Shown: piece after piece, positions 1 through 10,456 of the stretch | Numbering within the stretch: position 1 is the stretch's first letter | Layout: every line of letters begins with the position of its first letter | Source of the DNA: Paracoccus shandongensis | Lineage (GTDB): Bacteria; Pseudomonadota; Alphaproteobacteria; Rhodobacterales; Rhodobacteraceae | Length of the DNA: 64,000 nucleotides | Direction: 5' to 3' | Assembly: GCF_017315735.1 (NCBI RefSeq) | Contig: NZ_JAFLRK010000006.1 | Coordinates: 1 to 64,000 of the forward strand | The notes under the pieces: model-generated | Databases searched by the model: none | Seen by the model: the letters and a program-made list of their open reading frames with translations, nothing else | Told to the model about the DNA's origin: nothing | Program-made: the position numbers and the translations under genes

Positions 1-1
1 C

Positions 2-1207
2 GTGATGTCATGGGCCTTCTCCGATCAAGGCCCGTCCAGCGTATCAGTTTTTCAGGGTCCTGTGGTCCAGCCCAAGGGGTTCACTCCAGATTTCGCCTTC
101 CCCAGCCTTGCCGCGGAGCACCGTTCGCCGACCGGGACCGCCCCCACCCCCCCTGACGACCTGCCCGACGATGCGCGCCTTTACCTGCGCCATGTCGAGG
201 AAGGGCAGTCGATCCGCGCCCTGGCCCGGTCCGAGGGCTGCCACGCCTCGACCATCCTGCGCCGCATCCGCCGGTTCGAGGCGCGGCGCGACGATCCCCT
301 GGTCGATGGCGCCCTGGCCGAGAGCGCGGACCGCCCCCGCAAGCTGGACAACCGCCAGGCCATGCGGCTGCTGCGCCGCCTGGCCGAACCGGGCGCGGTG
401 CTGGTCACGGCCGAGGGCATGGACAAGGCCATCATCAGCCGCGACGACATCCGCACCGCCGTCCTGGAACGCTGGATCGCCGAACTGATGGCGCTGAAGG
501 GCTGGGTCGTGCCCGCAGGGCTGCCGGGGCGGGTGCAGCGTTACGCCATCGCCCCCGCCGGGCGCGACGCGCTGCGCGACATGCTGCAATCGCCGCGCCA
601 GCGCCAGGCGGTGCCCGGGCCGGCCGAGTTCACCGACGCAAGCCCCGTGCCCGACGACACGATGGGCATGGCCGAGGCGCCCGCCGGTTTCGACCATGCC
701 GACCAGCACCGCGTCTGGGAAAGCCGCGTCCTTGAAGACCCCGAGGATCGCCGCCGCCGCCGTGTCCGCGTCAACATCGCCGAAAGCCCGCTGCTGCTGC
801 TGGCGCGGCGGCGCGACGGGGCAGGCAAGCCCTTCCTGTCGCCCGGCATGGTCGCGGCGGGCGAACGCCTGCGCGAGGATTTCGAGCTGGCGCAGATGGG
901 GCCGCGCGTCACGCAGAACTGGGCGGGCTTCATGACCTCGGGCATCGACGTGTCCCGCAGCGGCGGGGGGTATCGCGGCGGATCGGAATCGGCGCGCGAC
1001 CGGGTGGCGATGGCGCTGCGCGACCTGGGGCCGGGCATGGGCGACATCGTGCTGCGCGTCTGCTGCTTCCTGGAGGGGATCGAGCTGACCGAACGCCGCC
1101 TGGGCTGGTCGGCCCGGTCGGGCAAGATCGTGCTGCGCCTGGCCCTGATGCGGCTGGAACGCCATTACCAGGAAACCTATGGCAGCGGATCGCGCCTGAT
1201 CGGGTAA
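2..1207 (+). CDS. DUF6456 domain protein with N-terminal helix-turn-helix
   Basis: The frame is open to the left edge, so the true start is uncertain and could lie outside the window or at an internal codon. Residues near 60-95 (RLYLRHVEEGQSIRALARSEGCHASTILRRIRR) read as a helix-turn-helix of the resolvase/sigma-like type. The C-terminal 150 residues, rich in Arg and containing GPRVTQNWAGF and SARDRVAMALRDLG, match what I know of DUF6456, a family seen in Rhodobacterales beside a DNA-binding segment. A transcriptional regulator is inferred; no target is known. It converges on katA across a strong hairpin. The complementary strand also shows a long open frame, which I take as a GC-codon shadow. 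Confidence 0.8.
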   Translation: MMSWAFSDQGPSSVSVFQGPVVQPKGFTPDFAFPSLAAEHRSPTGTAPTPPDDLPDDARLYLRHVEEGQSIRALARSEGCHASTILRRIRRFEARRDDPLVDGALAESADRPRKLDNRQAMRLLRRLAEPGAVLVTAEGMDKAIISRDDIRTAVLERWIAELMALKGWVVPAGLPGRVQRYAIAPAGRDALRDMLQSPRQRQAVPGPAEFTDASPVPDDTMGMAEAPAGFDHADQHRVWESRVLEDPEDRRRRRVRVNIAESPLLLLARRRDGAGKPFLSPGMVAAGERLREDFELAQMGPRVTQNWAGFMTSGIDVSRSGGGYRGGSESARDRVAMALRDLGPGMGDIVLRVCCFLEGIELTERRLGWSARSGKIVLRLALMRLERHYQETYGSGSRLIG

Positions 1208-1211
1208 GGAA

Positions 1212-1237
1212 AAAGGGGCGCCTTGGGGCGCCCCTTT
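1212..1237. terminator. bidirectional terminator between DUF6456 gene and katA
   Basis: A perfect 11-bp stem (1212-1222 with 1227-1237, loop TTGG) is preceded by an A-run and followed by TTT, so it can stop transcription on both strands. It sits 5 bp after the DUF6456 stop and about 55 bp beyond the katA stop. Confidence 0.75.
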
Positions 1238-1292
1238 CCGCAACAGGTCACTGGTTACCGGGTGACAGGGAACTGGTTACGCGACAAACAGA

Positions 1293-2774
1293 TCACTCGG
1301 CCGCGATGGCCCGGCCCGCCTTTTCCGCCCGCGCCGCCCGGATCCCCGCGCCATAGGCCGGGCTGATCCGGTCGAAATGGACCAGCGCGCGTTCGATCAC
1401 GTCCTCGTCCGCGCCTTCCATGGCGGCGGCGATGTTCTTGTAAAGCCGCGCGCGTTCTTCGTCGTTCAGCACGCGGTCATGCAGCGCGCGGGGCTGTTCG
1501 TAATCGTCGATCAACTGGCGGTGCGGCTGGCGCGCGGCCACGCCCGACAGGCGCAGCGGCGGTTCGGCAAAGGAGGGATCCTCGGCCGCGCCGCCCCGGC
1601 TGTTCGGCTCGTAATAGGCGTCCGTGCTGCCCGTCACCTGCCCGAAGAAGTTCATCTGCCCGTCCTTGTGGTAATGATGGACCGGGCATTTCGGCGCGTT
1701 CACCGGCAGGTGTTCGTAATGCGTCCCCAGCCGGTAACGATGCGCGTCGGCATAGCTGAAGACGCGGGCCTGCAGCATCTTGTCGGGGCTGTAGCCGATG
1801 CCGCGCACCTTGTTCGACGGGCTGAAGGCCGCCTGCTCGATCTGCGCGAAATAGTTGTCGGCGTTGCGGTTCAGCTCGAACTCGCCGACCTCGATCAGCG
1901 GGTAATCCCCATGCGGCCAGACCTTGGTCAGGTCGAACGGGTCATAGGGCGTCTTTTCCGCGTCCAGTTCGGGCATGATCTGGACATACATGGTCCAGCG
2001 CGGGAACTCGCCGCGTTCGATCTTGCCGAACAGCGCCTCCTGATAGCCCTCGCGGGTGTGGCCGATGATCTCGGCGGCCTCGCCGTTGGTGTAGTAACGG
2101 TGGCCCTGCTGCGTCTTGAAATGGAACTTGACCCAGAAGCGTTCGCCGTCCTTGTTCCAGAAGGAATAGGTGTGGCTGCCGAAGCCGTCCATGAAGGTCG
2201 GATCCTGCGGCAGGCCCCGGTCGGACATCAGGATCGTCACCTGGTGCAGCGATTCGGGCACCTGGCCCCAGAAATCCCACATGGCGGTGGCGCTGCGCAG
2301 GTTGGTGCGCGGGTGGCGTTTCTGCGTGTGGATGAAGTCCGGGAACTTCAGCGGGTCGCGGACAAAGAACACGGGCGTGTTGTTGCCCACCAGATCCCAG
2401 TTGCCTTCGTCGGTATAGAACTTCAGCGCGAATCCCCGCACGTCGCGTTCGTGATCGGCCGCGCCCATCTCGCCCGCCACGGTGGAAAACCGCGCCAGCA
2501 TCGGGGTGGTCTTGCCCACCGCGCCAAAGATGGATGCGCAGCTATACTGCGTGATGTCATGGGTCACGGTGAAGGTGCCGAAGGCGCCCCAGCCTTTGGC
2601 GTGAACCACGCGTTCCGGGATCCGCTCGCGGTTCTGGTGGGCCAGCTTTTCCAGAAGCTGGTAGTCCTGCATCAGCACCGGGCCGCGGTCGCCCGCCGTC
2701 TCGCTGTGCTGGTTCGAGGCGATGGGCGCGCCTGCCGTGGTGGTCATCCGGGGACGGGGGGTGTCCTGGCTCAT
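1293..2774 (-). CDS. katA: monofunctional heme catalase
   Basis: Clade-type small-subunit catalase of 493 residues that converts hydrogen peroxide to water and oxygen. Visible active-site residues are distal His58 ([12 protein letters not shown]), Asn131 ([11 protein letters not shown]) and the proximal heme ligand Tyr341 ([14 protein letters not shown]). The open frame extends 35 codons further upstream, but ATG at 2774 is chosen because AAGGAGAG lies 7 bases before it and because the extension would run into the divergent oxyR promoter. It is divergent from oxyR with a 94-bp spacer carrying an OxyR operator, so peroxide induction through OxyR is the natural inference. No signal peptide is evident, so it is cytoplasmic. 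Confidence 0.97.
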   Translation of the reverse strand: MSQDTPRPRMTTTAGAPIASNQHSETAGDRGPVLMQDYQLLEKLAHQNRERIPERVVHAKGWGAFGTFTVTHDITQYSCASIFGAVGKTTPMLARFSTVAGEMGAADHERDVRGFALKFYTDEGNWDLVGNNTPVFFVRDPLKFPDFIHTQKRHPRTNLRSATAMWDFWGQVPESLHQVTILMSDRGLPQDPTFMDGFGSHTYSFWNKDGERFWVKFHFKTQQGHRYYTNGEAAEIIGHTREGYQEALFGKIERGEFPRWTMYVQIMPELDAEKTPYDPFDLTKVWPHGDYPLIEVGEFELNRNADNYFAQIEQAAFSPSNKVRGIGYSPDKMLQARVFSYADAHRYRLGTHYEHLPVNAPKCPVHHYHKDGQMNFFGQVTGSTDAYYEPNSRGGAAEDPSFAEPPLRLSGVAARQPHRQLIDDYEQPRALHDRVLNDEERARLYKNIAAAMEGADEDVIERALVHFDRISPAYGAGIRAARAEKAGRAIAAE

Positions 2775-2833
2775 GTCCGGCTCTCCTTGTCGGTGGTTGG
2801 GTTGCTTCTGGCAGAGCGGATGAATAAAAAGAA

Positions 2834-2870
2834 ATCGGAAATTTCGATTGCTTCGATAAGGCTCGCTTAT
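2834..2870. promoter_or_regulatory. predicted four-half-site OxyR operator
   Basis: The spacer contains ATCG-N7-CGAT-N7-ATAA-N7-TTAT, four 4-bp half-sites at exact 7-bp intervals. This is the architecture of the known OxyR motif (ATAG-N7-CTAT-N7-ATAG-N7-CTAT). Each pair is a dyad: ATCG with CGAT and ATAA with TTAT. The last half-site overlaps the oxyR start codon at 2869, which suggests autoregulation of oxyR together with control of katA. Confidence 0.7.
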
Positions 2871-3774
2871 GAACATCACCCTGCGGCAGTTGCGCTATTT
2901 CCTGGCCCTGGCGCAGCAGGGGCATTTCACCCGCGCGGCCGAGGTGATGCATGTGACCCAACCGGCCCTGTCCATGCAGATCCGCGCGCTGGAGGACGAG
3001 GTGGGCAGCCAGCTGGTGGAACGCACGCCCTCGGGCGTGATGCTGACGCCGCAGGGCCGCGCCTTCGAGGCCCATGCCCGGCAGGTCATGGCCGCGATGG
3101 CCGGGCTGGAACAGGGGATGCGCTTGCCGGGGCAGGGCGGGCGGCTGATGCTGGGGATGATCCCCACGGTCGCGCCCTATCTTCTGCCCGAGGCGCTGCC
3201 GATCCTGCGCGCCCGCGACCTGACGCGCGACCTGCACCTGCGCGAGGCGCAGACCGACCGCCTGGTCGAGGAGCTTTCCCTGGGGCGGCTGGACGTGGCG
3301 GTCGTGGCGACGCCCCCCGACAGCGCCGACCTGGTGGCGGTGCCGCTGTTCACCGACCGCTTCCTGCTGGCGGGCAGCCAGGACCGCATCGCCCGCCTGG
3401 GCCGGTCGCGCCCCGAGCCGCGCGACCTTGACCCTGGCCAGCTGCTGCTGCTGGACGAGGGGCATTGCCTGGGCGACCAGGCGCTGGAGGTTTGCGGCCT
3501 GGGCCGCCGTGGCGCGCGGCTGGACCTGGGGGCGGCCTCGCTGTCCACCCTGTGCCGCCTGGCCGCACAGGGCATGGGCCTGACCTTCCTGCCGCAGCTT
3601 GCCCTGCGCCTTGAACGCGCGGCGGCGCCCGGCCTGTCGGTGGTCGAGTTTCCCGACCCCCAACCCTGCCGCGACGTGCTGCTGCTGCGCCGCGCCTCGA
3701 CCCCCGCCGGGGGGTGGTTCGACGACCTGGCGGCGGTGCTGGCCGAGGCGGGGGAACGGGTCATGGCCGGATAG
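2869..3774 (+). CDS. oxyR: LysR-family hydrogen peroxide sensor OxyR
   Basis: 301 residues. The N-terminal LysR helix-turn-helix (residues 1-60, [22 protein letters not shown]) is followed by a substrate-binding-type regulatory domain. The redox pair is recognisable as Cys200 and Cys209 in [12 protein letters not shown], the same nine-residue separation and HCLxDQ context as Cys199/Cys208 of E. coli OxyR, so disulfide activation by peroxide is expected. It is divergent from katA, its likely target. The start ATG overlaps the operator's last half-site. There is no strong Shine-Dalgarno sequence; ATAAGG lies about 8 bases upstream. Confidence 0.95.
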   Translation: MNITLRQLRYFLALAQQGHFTRAAEVMHVTQPALSMQIRALEDEVGSQLVERTPSGVMLTPQGRAFEAHARQVMAAMAGLEQGMRLPGQGGRLMLGMIPTVAPYLLPEALPILRARDLTRDLHLREAQTDRLVEELSLGRLDVAVVATPPDSADLVAVPLFTDRFLLAGSQDRIARLGRSRPEPRDLDPGQLLLLDEGHCLGDQALEVCGLGRRGARLDLGAASLSTLCRLAAQGMGLTFLPQLALRLERAAAPGLSVVEFPDPQPCRDVLLLRRASTPAGGWFDDLAAVLAEAGERVMAG

Positions 3775-3910
3775 CGACCAGGCGCCCGGGCCGGTCCCTG
3801 TGGCTTTTTCGTCTTCTCATCCGGGCGCTGATGACGCATTGCGGAAAGAACGGAACCGGCAGGGGCAGAATGACTTTTCTGGCCGACAGCCCTTTTGACA
3901 GGATATCTCC

Positions 3911-4657
3911 ATGCAGGACATCATCGCCCTTATGCAGCAACCCGAGGCATGGGTCGCCCTTGGCACCCTTGTCGTGATGGAGGTCGTGCTGGGCATCGAC
4001 AACCTGCTGTTCATCTCGATCCTGTCGAACAAGCTGCCGGAAGGGCAGCGGGAAAAGGCGCGCCGGGTGGGCATCGGCCTGGCGCTGATCCTGAGGCTTG
4101 GCCTGCTGGCCACCATCGCCTGGATCGTGCAGCTGACGCAGCCGGTCTTGACGATCCTGGGGAACGAGCTGTCCTGGAAGGACATGATCCTGATCGCGGG
4201 GGGCCTGTTCCTGGTCTGGAAGGCCACCAAGGAAATCCACCACCACGTCGATCCGACCGACCACGAGGACACGATCGTGGGCGTCGCGGGCGTCAGCTTC
4301 GGCAGCGCCATCGTGCAGATCCTGATCCTGGACCTGGTGTTTTCCATCGACAGCATCATCACCGCCGTGGGCATGACCCCGCATGTGGAAATCATGGTGG
4401 TCGCCGTCGTGACCGCCGTCACGGTGATGCTGCTGGCGGCGAACCCGCTGGCGGCCTTCATCGGCAAGAACCCCACCATCGTGATGCTGGCGCTGTCCTT
4501 CCTGCTGCTGATCGGCACCACCCTGATCGCCGAGGGCTTCGGCGTCCATGTGCCCAAGGGCTATGTCTATGCCGCGATGGCCTTTTCCGCCATTGTCGAG
4601 GGGCTGAACATGTGGGCGCGCAATGCCCGGCTGCGCAAGCAGGGCGCGCTGCGTTAA
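3911..4657 (+). CDS. TerC/Alx family integral membrane protein
   Basis: 248 residues with about seven hydrophobic segments. The family signatures are visible: an acidic-membrane motif with Glu24 and GIDN (residues 28-31), repeated later as Asp141 and SIDS (145-148), which are proposed metal-coordinating positions. TerC/Alx proteins are linked to manganese export or metal loading of secreted proteins; older annotation ties them to tellurium resistance. AGGATA lies 7 bases before the ATG. The 136-bp leader after oxyR has an 8-bp inverted repeat (3782-3789 with 3821-3828), but I could not match it to the yybP-ykoY manganese riboswitch. Confidence 0.9.
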   Translation: MQDIIALMQQPEAWVALGTLVVMEVVLGIDNLLFISILSNKLPEGQREKARRVGIGLALILRLGLLATIAWIVQLTQPVLTILGNELSWKDMILIAGGLFLVWKATKEIHHHVDPTDHEDTIVGVAGVSFGSAIVQILILDLVFSIDSIITAVGMTPHVEIMVVAVVTAVTVMLLAANPLAAFIGKNPTIVMLALSFLLLIGTTLIAEGFGVHVPKGYVYAAMAFSAIVEGLNMWARNARLRKQGALR

Positions 4658-4662
4658 AACGA

Positions 4663-4688
4663 AAGGGGCCGCGTTACGCGGCCCTTGT
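4663..4688 (+). terminator. terminator after terC
   Basis: An 8-bp GC stem, GGGCCGCG (4666-4673) with CGCGGCCC (4677-4684), three-base loop, extended by G-T and A-T pairs. It begins a few bases after the terC stop and is followed by TTGTCCTTTC. Confidence 0.6.
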
Positions 4689-4711
4689 CCTTTCGGTCTT
4701 TGGGAAAAGGC

Positions 4712-4795
4712 TGGTACCCGAGGTCGGACTCGAACCGACATGCCTTGCGGCGGCGGATTTTGAATCCGCTACGTCTACCATTCCGTCACTCGGGC
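4712..4795 (-). tRNA. tRNA-Leu (CAA)
   Basis: On the minus strand a GCCCGAG acceptor arm pairs with the CUCGGGU arm, followed by A and an encoded CCA. The anticodon loop TTCAAAA between GCGGA and TCCGC gives anticodon CAA. A class II variable arm (CCGCCGCAAGGC) and the T loop TTCGAGT fit leucine. Length is 84 nt with CCA. Confidence 0.95.
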
Positions 4796-4806
4796 CTTCC
4801 GCGTTC

Positions 4807-4835
4807 CGATTATGCCGGGACGCGGGCTTTTGCAA
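4807..4835 (-). promoter_or_regulatory. probable tRNA-Leu promoter
   Basis: Minus strand TTGCAA (4835-4830), 17-bp spacer, TAATCG (4812-4807); a CATAAT reading with a 15-bp spacer overlaps it. It ends 12 bp before the tRNA. The pattern matches the other stable-RNA promoters in the window. Confidence 0.5.
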
Positions 4836-4839
4836 GAGG

Positions 4840-5796
4840 TCAGGCGCGGCCCAGTTTCTGCAAGCGCGCGGCGCGCAGCCGGGCAAAGTCGTCGCCCGCG
4901 TGATAGGACGACCGCGTCAGCGGCGTGGCGGACACCATCAGGAAGCCCTTGCCATAGGCGGCCTTTTCATAGCCCGCGAATTCCTCGGGCGTGACGAAGC
5001 GGTCCACGCGGTGATGCTTGGGCGTCGGTTGCAGGTATTGGCCGATGGTCATGAAGTCGATGTCGGCGGCGCGCATGTCGTCCATCACCTGCAACACGCT
5101 GCCCCGATCCTCGCCCAACCCCACCATGATGCCGGACTTGGTGAACATCGCCGGGTCCAGTTCCTTGACCTTCTGCAACAGCCGCAGCGAATGGAAATAG
5201 CGCGCGCCGGGGCGGACGGTCGGATACAGCGCGGGCACCGTTTCCAGGTTGTGGTTGAAGACATCGGGCCGCGCCTCGACCACGATCTCGACCGAGCCGG
5301 GCTTCGACTTCAGGAAATCGGGGACCAGCACCTCGATGGTCGAATCGGGGCTGCGGTGGCGGATGGCGCGGATCGTCTGGGCGAAGTGATCCGCCCCGCC
5401 GTCGTCCAGGTCGTCGCGGTCGACGGATGTGATGACGACATGCTTCAGCCCCAGCTTCTGGACCGCATGGGCGACGCGGCCCGGCTCGAACACGTCAAGC
5501 GCATTGGGCTTGCCGGTGGCGACGTTGCAGAAGGTGCAGCCGCGCGTGCAGATCTCGCCCATGATCATCATGGTGGCGTGGCCCTGGGACCAGCATTCGC
5601 CCACGTTGGGGCAGCCCGCTTCCTCGCACACCGTGGACAGGCGGTTGTCCTTCATGATGTCGCGGGTGCGCTTGTAGCCGTCCGATGTGGGGGCCTTCAC
5701 GCGGATCCAGGCGGGCTTCTTGGGTTGGGCCTGGTCGGGCCGGTGGGCCTTTTCCGGGTGTCGCTGGTCGGGAATCCGAAGATCGCGCAAGGCCAT
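4840..5796 (-). CDS. lipA: lipoyl synthase
   Basis: Radical-SAM enzyme of 318 residues that inserts two sulfurs into octanoyl groups on lipoyl domains. Both iron-sulfur clusters are visible: the auxiliary cluster Cys57-Cys62-Cys68 ([12 protein letters not shown]) and the SAM cluster Cys83-Cys87-Cys90 (CTRGCTFC). The conserved C-terminal RSSYHAG is present. ATG at 5796 is chosen because GAAAGGAC precedes it and the family normally starts shortly before [15 protein letters not shown]; the frame continues 57 codons upstream without resemblance. It stands alone, with tRNA-Leu downstream on the same strand. Confidence 0.97.
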   Translation of the reverse strand: MALRDLRIPDQRHPEKAHRPDQAQPKKPAWIRVKAPTSDGYKRTRDIMKDNRLSTVCEEAGCPNVGECWSQGHATMMIMGEICTRGCTFCNVATGKPNALDVFEPGRVAHAVQKLGLKHVVITSVDRDDLDDGGADHFAQTIRAIRHRSPDSTIEVLVPDFLKSKPGSVEIVVEARPDVFNHNLETVPALYPTVRPGARYFHSLRLLQKVKELDPAMFTKSGIMVGLGEDRGSVLQVMDDMRAADIDFMTIGQYLQPTPKHHRVDRFVTPEEFAGYEKAAYGKGFLMVSATPLTRSSYHAGDDFARLRAARLQKLGRA

Positions 5797-5996
5797 GTCC
5801 TTTCGGTCGCGGTTCGGCCAGAAATAACCCGTCCCGGGGCCAAGCGCAACGCATGGGGGCCATGCAATGCCATGGCCCGGCAGGCGGTTCCCGCGCCTTG
5901 CGCAACATTCTTGTGTGACCAGGCCACGGAACAAGCCTGCCGTCTGGGTGTTGGTCCGGTAATTCAATGCCTGAACGCCACAAATGGAGGATTGCG

Positions 5997-6464
5997 ATGA
6001 AGATCAAGACCCTTACCGCCCCGCTTGCCCTGGCCGCCGTTCTTGGCCTTGCTCCGGCAGCCTTTGCCCAGACCATGGTCGGCACGCAGGAGATTACCGA
6101 GGCGGACATGGCTGCCGTGGCCGAACATTGCCGGACCCTGGCCATGGGGTCGAATGACCAGGCCCCGGGCGCGACCGCCTCGGGCGGGGATGCCGGCAAT
6201 TCGGGCAATGCCGATGACGACTCGGTGTCCGAGGCGGGGGGCCCTGTGGCCGATGCCGGCACCATGGACGCAGCCCAGCCGACCACCGGCAACGAGGGCA
6301 ACCAGGACGACGACTCGCCCAACCCCGCTGCGGCGGCGACCGCCAGCGACAACTCGGCGACCGCCACGACCGGCCTGGAAGGCAACCAGGATGCCGACCA
6401 GTTCTCGGGCAGGATCAACATGGAGATCATCACCCTGGCCGATTGCCAGGCGGCCGGGATGTAA
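5997..6464 (+). CDS. secreted acidic protein with three GN(x)GN(x)DDDS repeats
   Basis: 155 residues, not recognised. It has a clear signal peptide (MKIKT, hydrophobic core, cleavage near AAFA-QT at residue 24). The mature part is low-complexity and acidic, with three imperfect repeats: [10 protein letters not shown] (67-76), [10 protein letters not shown] (98-107) and [10 protein letters not shown] (126-135), separated by Ala/Thr/Ser-rich linkers. Two cysteines, Cys45 and Cys150, flank the repeats and could form a disulfide. ATG at 5997 has GGAGG six bases upstream; an in-frame ATG at 5967 would spoil the signal peptide. A periplasmic or extracellular cation-binding role is conceivable but unproved. 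Confidence 0.75.
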   Translation: MKIKTLTAPLALAAVLGLAPAAFAQTMVGTQEITEADMAAVAEHCRTLAMGSNDQAPGATASGGDAGNSGNADDDSVSEAGGPVADAGTMDAAQPTTGNEGNQDDDSPNPAAAATASDNSATATTGLEGNQDADQFSGRINMEIITLADCQAAGM

Positions 6465-6488
6465 TCCACCGGCCAGGTGCAGCGATCG

Positions 6489-6510
6489 AAGGCAGCCCCC
6501 GGGCTGCCTT
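6489..6510 (+). terminator. terminator after the secreted acidic protein
   Basis: AAGGCAGCC (6489-6497) pairs perfectly with GGCTGCCTT (6502-6510) around a four-base loop, followed by a T/C-rich stretch. It separates this gene from the nuo leader. Between here and 6667 I see only a G-run at 6531 and no gene. Confidence 0.65.
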
Positions 6511-6667
6511 CCTTGCATTTGGGGGGGGCGTCACCCCGTCCTGCCGCAGGGATCGTGACGTTACGGCAGTCATTCCGGCAAACCGGCAAGCGCATCTGGA
6601 AGACGGGGCCCCGGATGGACATATGGGCGCAAAGGCAACGCGCACGATGTGCCTGCCATCCGCCATC

Positions 6668-6712
6668 AGCCGCCCGTTGACCCCGCTGGCCCGCAGGTCT
6701 AAACGGGCGGCT
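6668..6712 (+). promoter_or_regulatory. probable nuo operon promoter embedded in an 11-bp dyad
   Basis: A perfect 11-bp inverted repeat, 6668-6678 (AGCCGCCCGTT) with 6702-6712 (AACGGGCGGCT), encloses TTGACC (6677-6682), a 17-bp spacer and TAAACG (6700-6705). The same TAAACG at the same spacing precedes tRNA-Thr. Transcription would start near 6712, about 60 bp before nuoA. Because the arms cover both promoter elements, a regulator binding the dyad would occlude RNA polymerase; this is inference. Confidence 0.45.
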
Positions 6713-6718
6713 AGCTAA

Positions 6719-7659
<941 letters not shown>

Positions 7660-7662
7660 GCC

Positions 7663-8280
7663 ATGGCTGTCTATCCCGACATCGACGCGCTGGACCAACT
7701 GGCCGAACACCTCAAGCTGCGCTGCGCCGACCAGGTGCTGGACGCGACCGTCGCCTTTGGCGAGCTGACCGTGACCTCGACGCTGTCCGGCATCGTGGAC
7801 CTGATCGAGTTCCTGCGCAGCGACAGTTCCTGCCGCTTTTCGACGCTGATCGACATCACCGCCGTCGATCATCCCGAACGCCCGCAGCGGTTCGACCTGG
7901 TCTGGCACCTGCTGTCGATGCACCAGAACCACCGCATCCGCATCAAGGTCGCGCTGCGCGAGGACGAGATCGCGCCCTCGATCGTGTCCATCTATCCCTG
8001 CGCCAACTGGCTGGAACGCGAGGTCTTCGACATGTTCGGGATCCTGTTCTCGGGGCACCCGGACCTGCGGCGCATCCTGACCGATTACGGCTTCAGCGGC
8101 TTTCCCCTGCGCAAGGACTTCCCGACCACCGGCTATGTCGAGGTCCGCTATGACGAATCCGACAAGCGCGTGGTCTATGAACCCGTGCGCCTGACGCAGG
8201 AATACCGCCAGTTCGACTTCCTTTCGCCGTGGGAAGGCGCGAAATACGTGCTGCCCGGCGACGAAAAGACCAAGGGGTAA
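7663..8280 (+). CDS. nuoC: NADH-quinone oxidoreductase subunit C
   Basis: 205-residue 30-kDa-type peripheral subunit without cofactors. The conserved central block [31 protein letters not shown] and FPLRKDFP are present. It is a separate gene here, not fused to nuoD as in E. coli. It packs against NuoB and NuoD at the quinone-reducing end of the arm. Confidence 0.97.
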   Translation: MAVYPDIDALDQLAEHLKLRCADQVLDATVAFGELTVTSTLSGIVDLIEFLRSDSSCRFSTLIDITAVDHPERPQRFDLVWHLLSMHQNHRIRIKVALREDEIAPSIVSIYPCANWLEREVFDMFGILFSGHPDLRRILTDYGFSGFPLRKDFPTTGYVEVRYDESDKRVVYEPVRLTQEYRQFDFLSPWEGAKYVLPGDEKTKG

Positions 8281-8284
8281 GGCC

Positions 8285-9523
8285 ATGGACGGCGATATCC
8301 GCATCAATGCCTATGACGACGGATCGGCTGACACCCTGGTGGGCGAGCAGAAGATCCGCAACTTCAACATCAACTTCGGTCCCCAGCACCCGGCGGCGCA
8401 TGGCGTCCTGCGCATGGTGCTGGAACTGGACGGCGAGGTCGTGGAACGCGCCGACCCCCATATCGGCCTGCTGCACCGCGGCACCGAAAAGCTGATGGAA
8501 AGCCGGACCTACCTGCAGAACCTGCCGTATTTCGACCGGCTGGACTATGTCTCGCCCATGAACCAGGAACATGTCTGGTGCCTGGCGATCGAGCGTCTGA
8601 CGGGCACCGTGGTGCCGCGCCGGGCCAGCCTGATCCGCGTCCTGTATTCGGAAATCGGCCGCATCCTGAACCACCTGCTGGGCGTCACCACGGGGGCCAT
8701 GGACGTGGGCGCCCTGACCCCGCCGCTGTGGGGGTTCGAGGCGCGCGAGCAGCTGATGATCTTCTATGAACGGGCCTCGGGCGCGCGGCTCCATGCGGCC
8801 TATTTCCGCCCGGGCGGGGTGCATCAGGATCTGCCCCCCGAGCTGCTGGACGACATCGAGGCCTGGTGCGAACAGTTCCCCAAGGTTCTGGACGACCTGG
8901 ACACCCTGCTGACCGAAAACCGGATCTTCAAGCAGCGCCTGGTCGGCATCGGCATCGTCGATGAACAGGGCGCGCTGGACTGGGGCTATTCGGGCGTGAT
9001 GGCCCGCGCCTCGGGCCTGGCCTGGGACTTGCGCCGGTCGCAGCCCTATGAATGCTATGACGAATTCGACTTCAAGATCCCGGTCGGCCGCAATGGCGAC
9101 AGCTATGACCGTTTCCTGATCCGCATGCAGGAAATGCGCGAATCGACCCACATCATGAAGCAGGCCGTCCAGAAGCTGCGGGCCGAGCCTGCGGGCGACG
9201 TGCTGGCGCGCGGCAAGCTGACGCCCCCCCGGCGCGGCGACATGAAGCGCGACATGGAAAGCCTGATCCACCACTTCAAGCTTTACACCGAAGGCTTCCG
9301 CGTCCCCGCGGGCGAGGTTTATGCCGCCGTCGAGGCCCCAAAGGGCGAGTTCGGCGTCTATCTGGTCAGCGACGGGACGAACAAGCCTTATCGCGCAAAG
9401 CTGCGCGCGCCGGGCTTCGGGCATCTTCAATCCATGGACTGGCTGGCCAAGGGGCACCTGCTTGCCGACGTGCCCGCCCTGATCGCCACGCTCGACATCG
9501 TGTTCGGAGAGGTTGACCGCTGA
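8285..9523 (+). CDS. nuoD: NADH-quinone oxidoreductase subunit D
   Basis: 412-residue 49-kDa-type subunit, related to the [NiFe]-hydrogenase large subunit and forming the quinone-binding cavity with NuoB. The N-terminal [17 protein letters not shown] loop, with the quinone-headgroup His, and the C-terminal [18 protein letters not shown] block are intact. The start lies four bases after the nuoC stop, and the stop overlaps the nuoE start as TGATG. Confidence 0.98.
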   Translation: MDGDIRINAYDDGSADTLVGEQKIRNFNINFGPQHPAAHGVLRMVLELDGEVVERADPHIGLLHRGTEKLMESRTYLQNLPYFDRLDYVSPMNQEHVWCLAIERLTGTVVPRRASLIRVLYSEIGRILNHLLGVTTGAMDVGALTPPLWGFEAREQLMIFYERASGARLHAAYFRPGGVHQDLPPELLDDIEAWCEQFPKVLDDLDTLLTENRIFKQRLVGIGIVDEQGALDWGYSGVMARASGLAWDLRRSQPYECYDEFDFKIPVGRNGDSYDRFLIRMQEMRESTHIMKQAVQKLRAEPAGDVLARGKLTPPRRGDMKRDMESLIHHFKLYTEGFRVPAGEVYAAVEAPKGEFGVYLVSDGTNKPYRAKLRAPGFGHLQSMDWLAKGHLLADVPALIATLDIVFGEVDR

Positions 9524-10440
9524 TGCTCCGCCGTCTTTCGCCCGTCCAGCCGGACAGCTTCGCATTCACGCCCGCCAACCTGGACTGGGCCCATGTCCAG
9601 ATGACCAAGTACCCGGAAGGCCGCCAGCAATCGGCGATCATCCCGGTCCTGTGGCGCGCCCAGGAACAGGAAGGCTGGCTGTCGCGGCCCGCCATCGAAT
9701 ACTGCGCCGAACTGCTGGGAATGCCCTATATCCGGGCGCTGGAAGTGGCGACATTCTACTTCATGTTCCAGTTGCAACCCGTTGGTTCGGTGGCGAATAT
9801 CCAGATTTGCGGCACCACCACCTGCATGATCTGCGGGGCCGAGGATCTGATCGCCGTCTGCAAGCGCAAGATCGCGCCCACGCCGCACACCCTGTCCGCC
9901 GACGGCAAGTTCAGCTGGGAAGAGGTCGAGTGCCTGGGCGCCTGCACCAACGCGCCCATGGCCCAGATCGGCAAGGATTACTACGAGGATCTGACGCCCG
10001 AAAAGCTGGAAGCCCTGATCGACGCCTTTTCCGCCGGGCAGGTGCCGCTGCCCGGTCCGCAGAACGGACGCTTTTCGTCCGAACCGCTGGGCGGGCCCAT
10101 CGCGCTGGCCGACCTCAAGGGGCAGGGCGACAGCCTGAACGCCAGCGCGGCGCTTGCGCGCGACATCGGCGAGACCGTGAAGCGCATTGACGGGACCGAG
10201 GTTCCGATCCTCGCCAAGTGGCTGCGCACCCCCCCGGCCGCCGTGGACGACCGCAGCGGGGTCGATACCGCGCCCGAGCGCGAACCACGCCCCTCGGAAG
10301 GCGTGCCTGCGGATGCCTCCGGCATCACCGAGCAGGAGGCCCAGGCCGGATCGGCTGCGCGCCCGGTGTCGGACCGCAATCCTGCGGGCATCCGCGCCCT
10401 TGAGGAGGCGGAGCAGAAGGACGAGACGACGGACCGATAG
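9523..10440 (+). CDS. nuoE: NADH-quinone oxidoreductase subunit E with long C-terminal tail
   Basis: 24-kDa-type subunit carrying [2Fe-2S] cluster N1a. Ligands are Cys96, Cys101, Cys137 and Cys141, the same numbering I recall for P. denitrificans Nqo2. The thioredoxin-like core ends near residue 173. A further 130 residues, rich in Ala, Pro, Glu and Arg and probably disordered, bring the protein to 305 residues, longer than the 239 I recall for P. denitrificans. It starts at an ATG overlapping the nuoD stop. The role of the tail is unknown. Confidence 0.96.
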   Translation: MLRRLSPVQPDSFAFTPANLDWAHVQMTKYPEGRQQSAIIPVLWRAQEQEGWLSRPAIEYCAELLGMPYIRALEVATFYFMFQLQPVGSVANIQICGTTTCMICGAEDLIAVCKRKIAPTPHTLSADGKFSWEEVECLGACTNAPMAQIGKDYYEDLTPEKLEALIDAFSAGQVPLPGPQNGRFSSEPLGGPIALADLKGQGDSLNASAALARDIGETVKRIDGTEVPILAKWLRTPPAAVDDRSGVDTAPEREPRPSEGVPADASGITEQEAQAGSAARPVSDRNPAGIRALEEAEQKDETTDR

Positions 10441-10456
10441 GCAGGGGGCCCAGGCG

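Noticed and set aside
44..1243. 399-codon open frame antisense to the DUF6456 gene
   Set aside because: No recognisable domain, while the plus-strand frame matches a known family.
1250..1280. Direct repeat ACTGGTTAC twice, 22 bp apart, between the DUF6456 gene and katA
   Set aside because: Too short, and located between convergent 3' ends; most likely chance.
3775..3910. Possible yybP-ykoY manganese riboswitch upstream of terC
   Set aside because: The conserved GGGGAGUAG and kink elements are not found; only an 8-bp inverted repeat is present.
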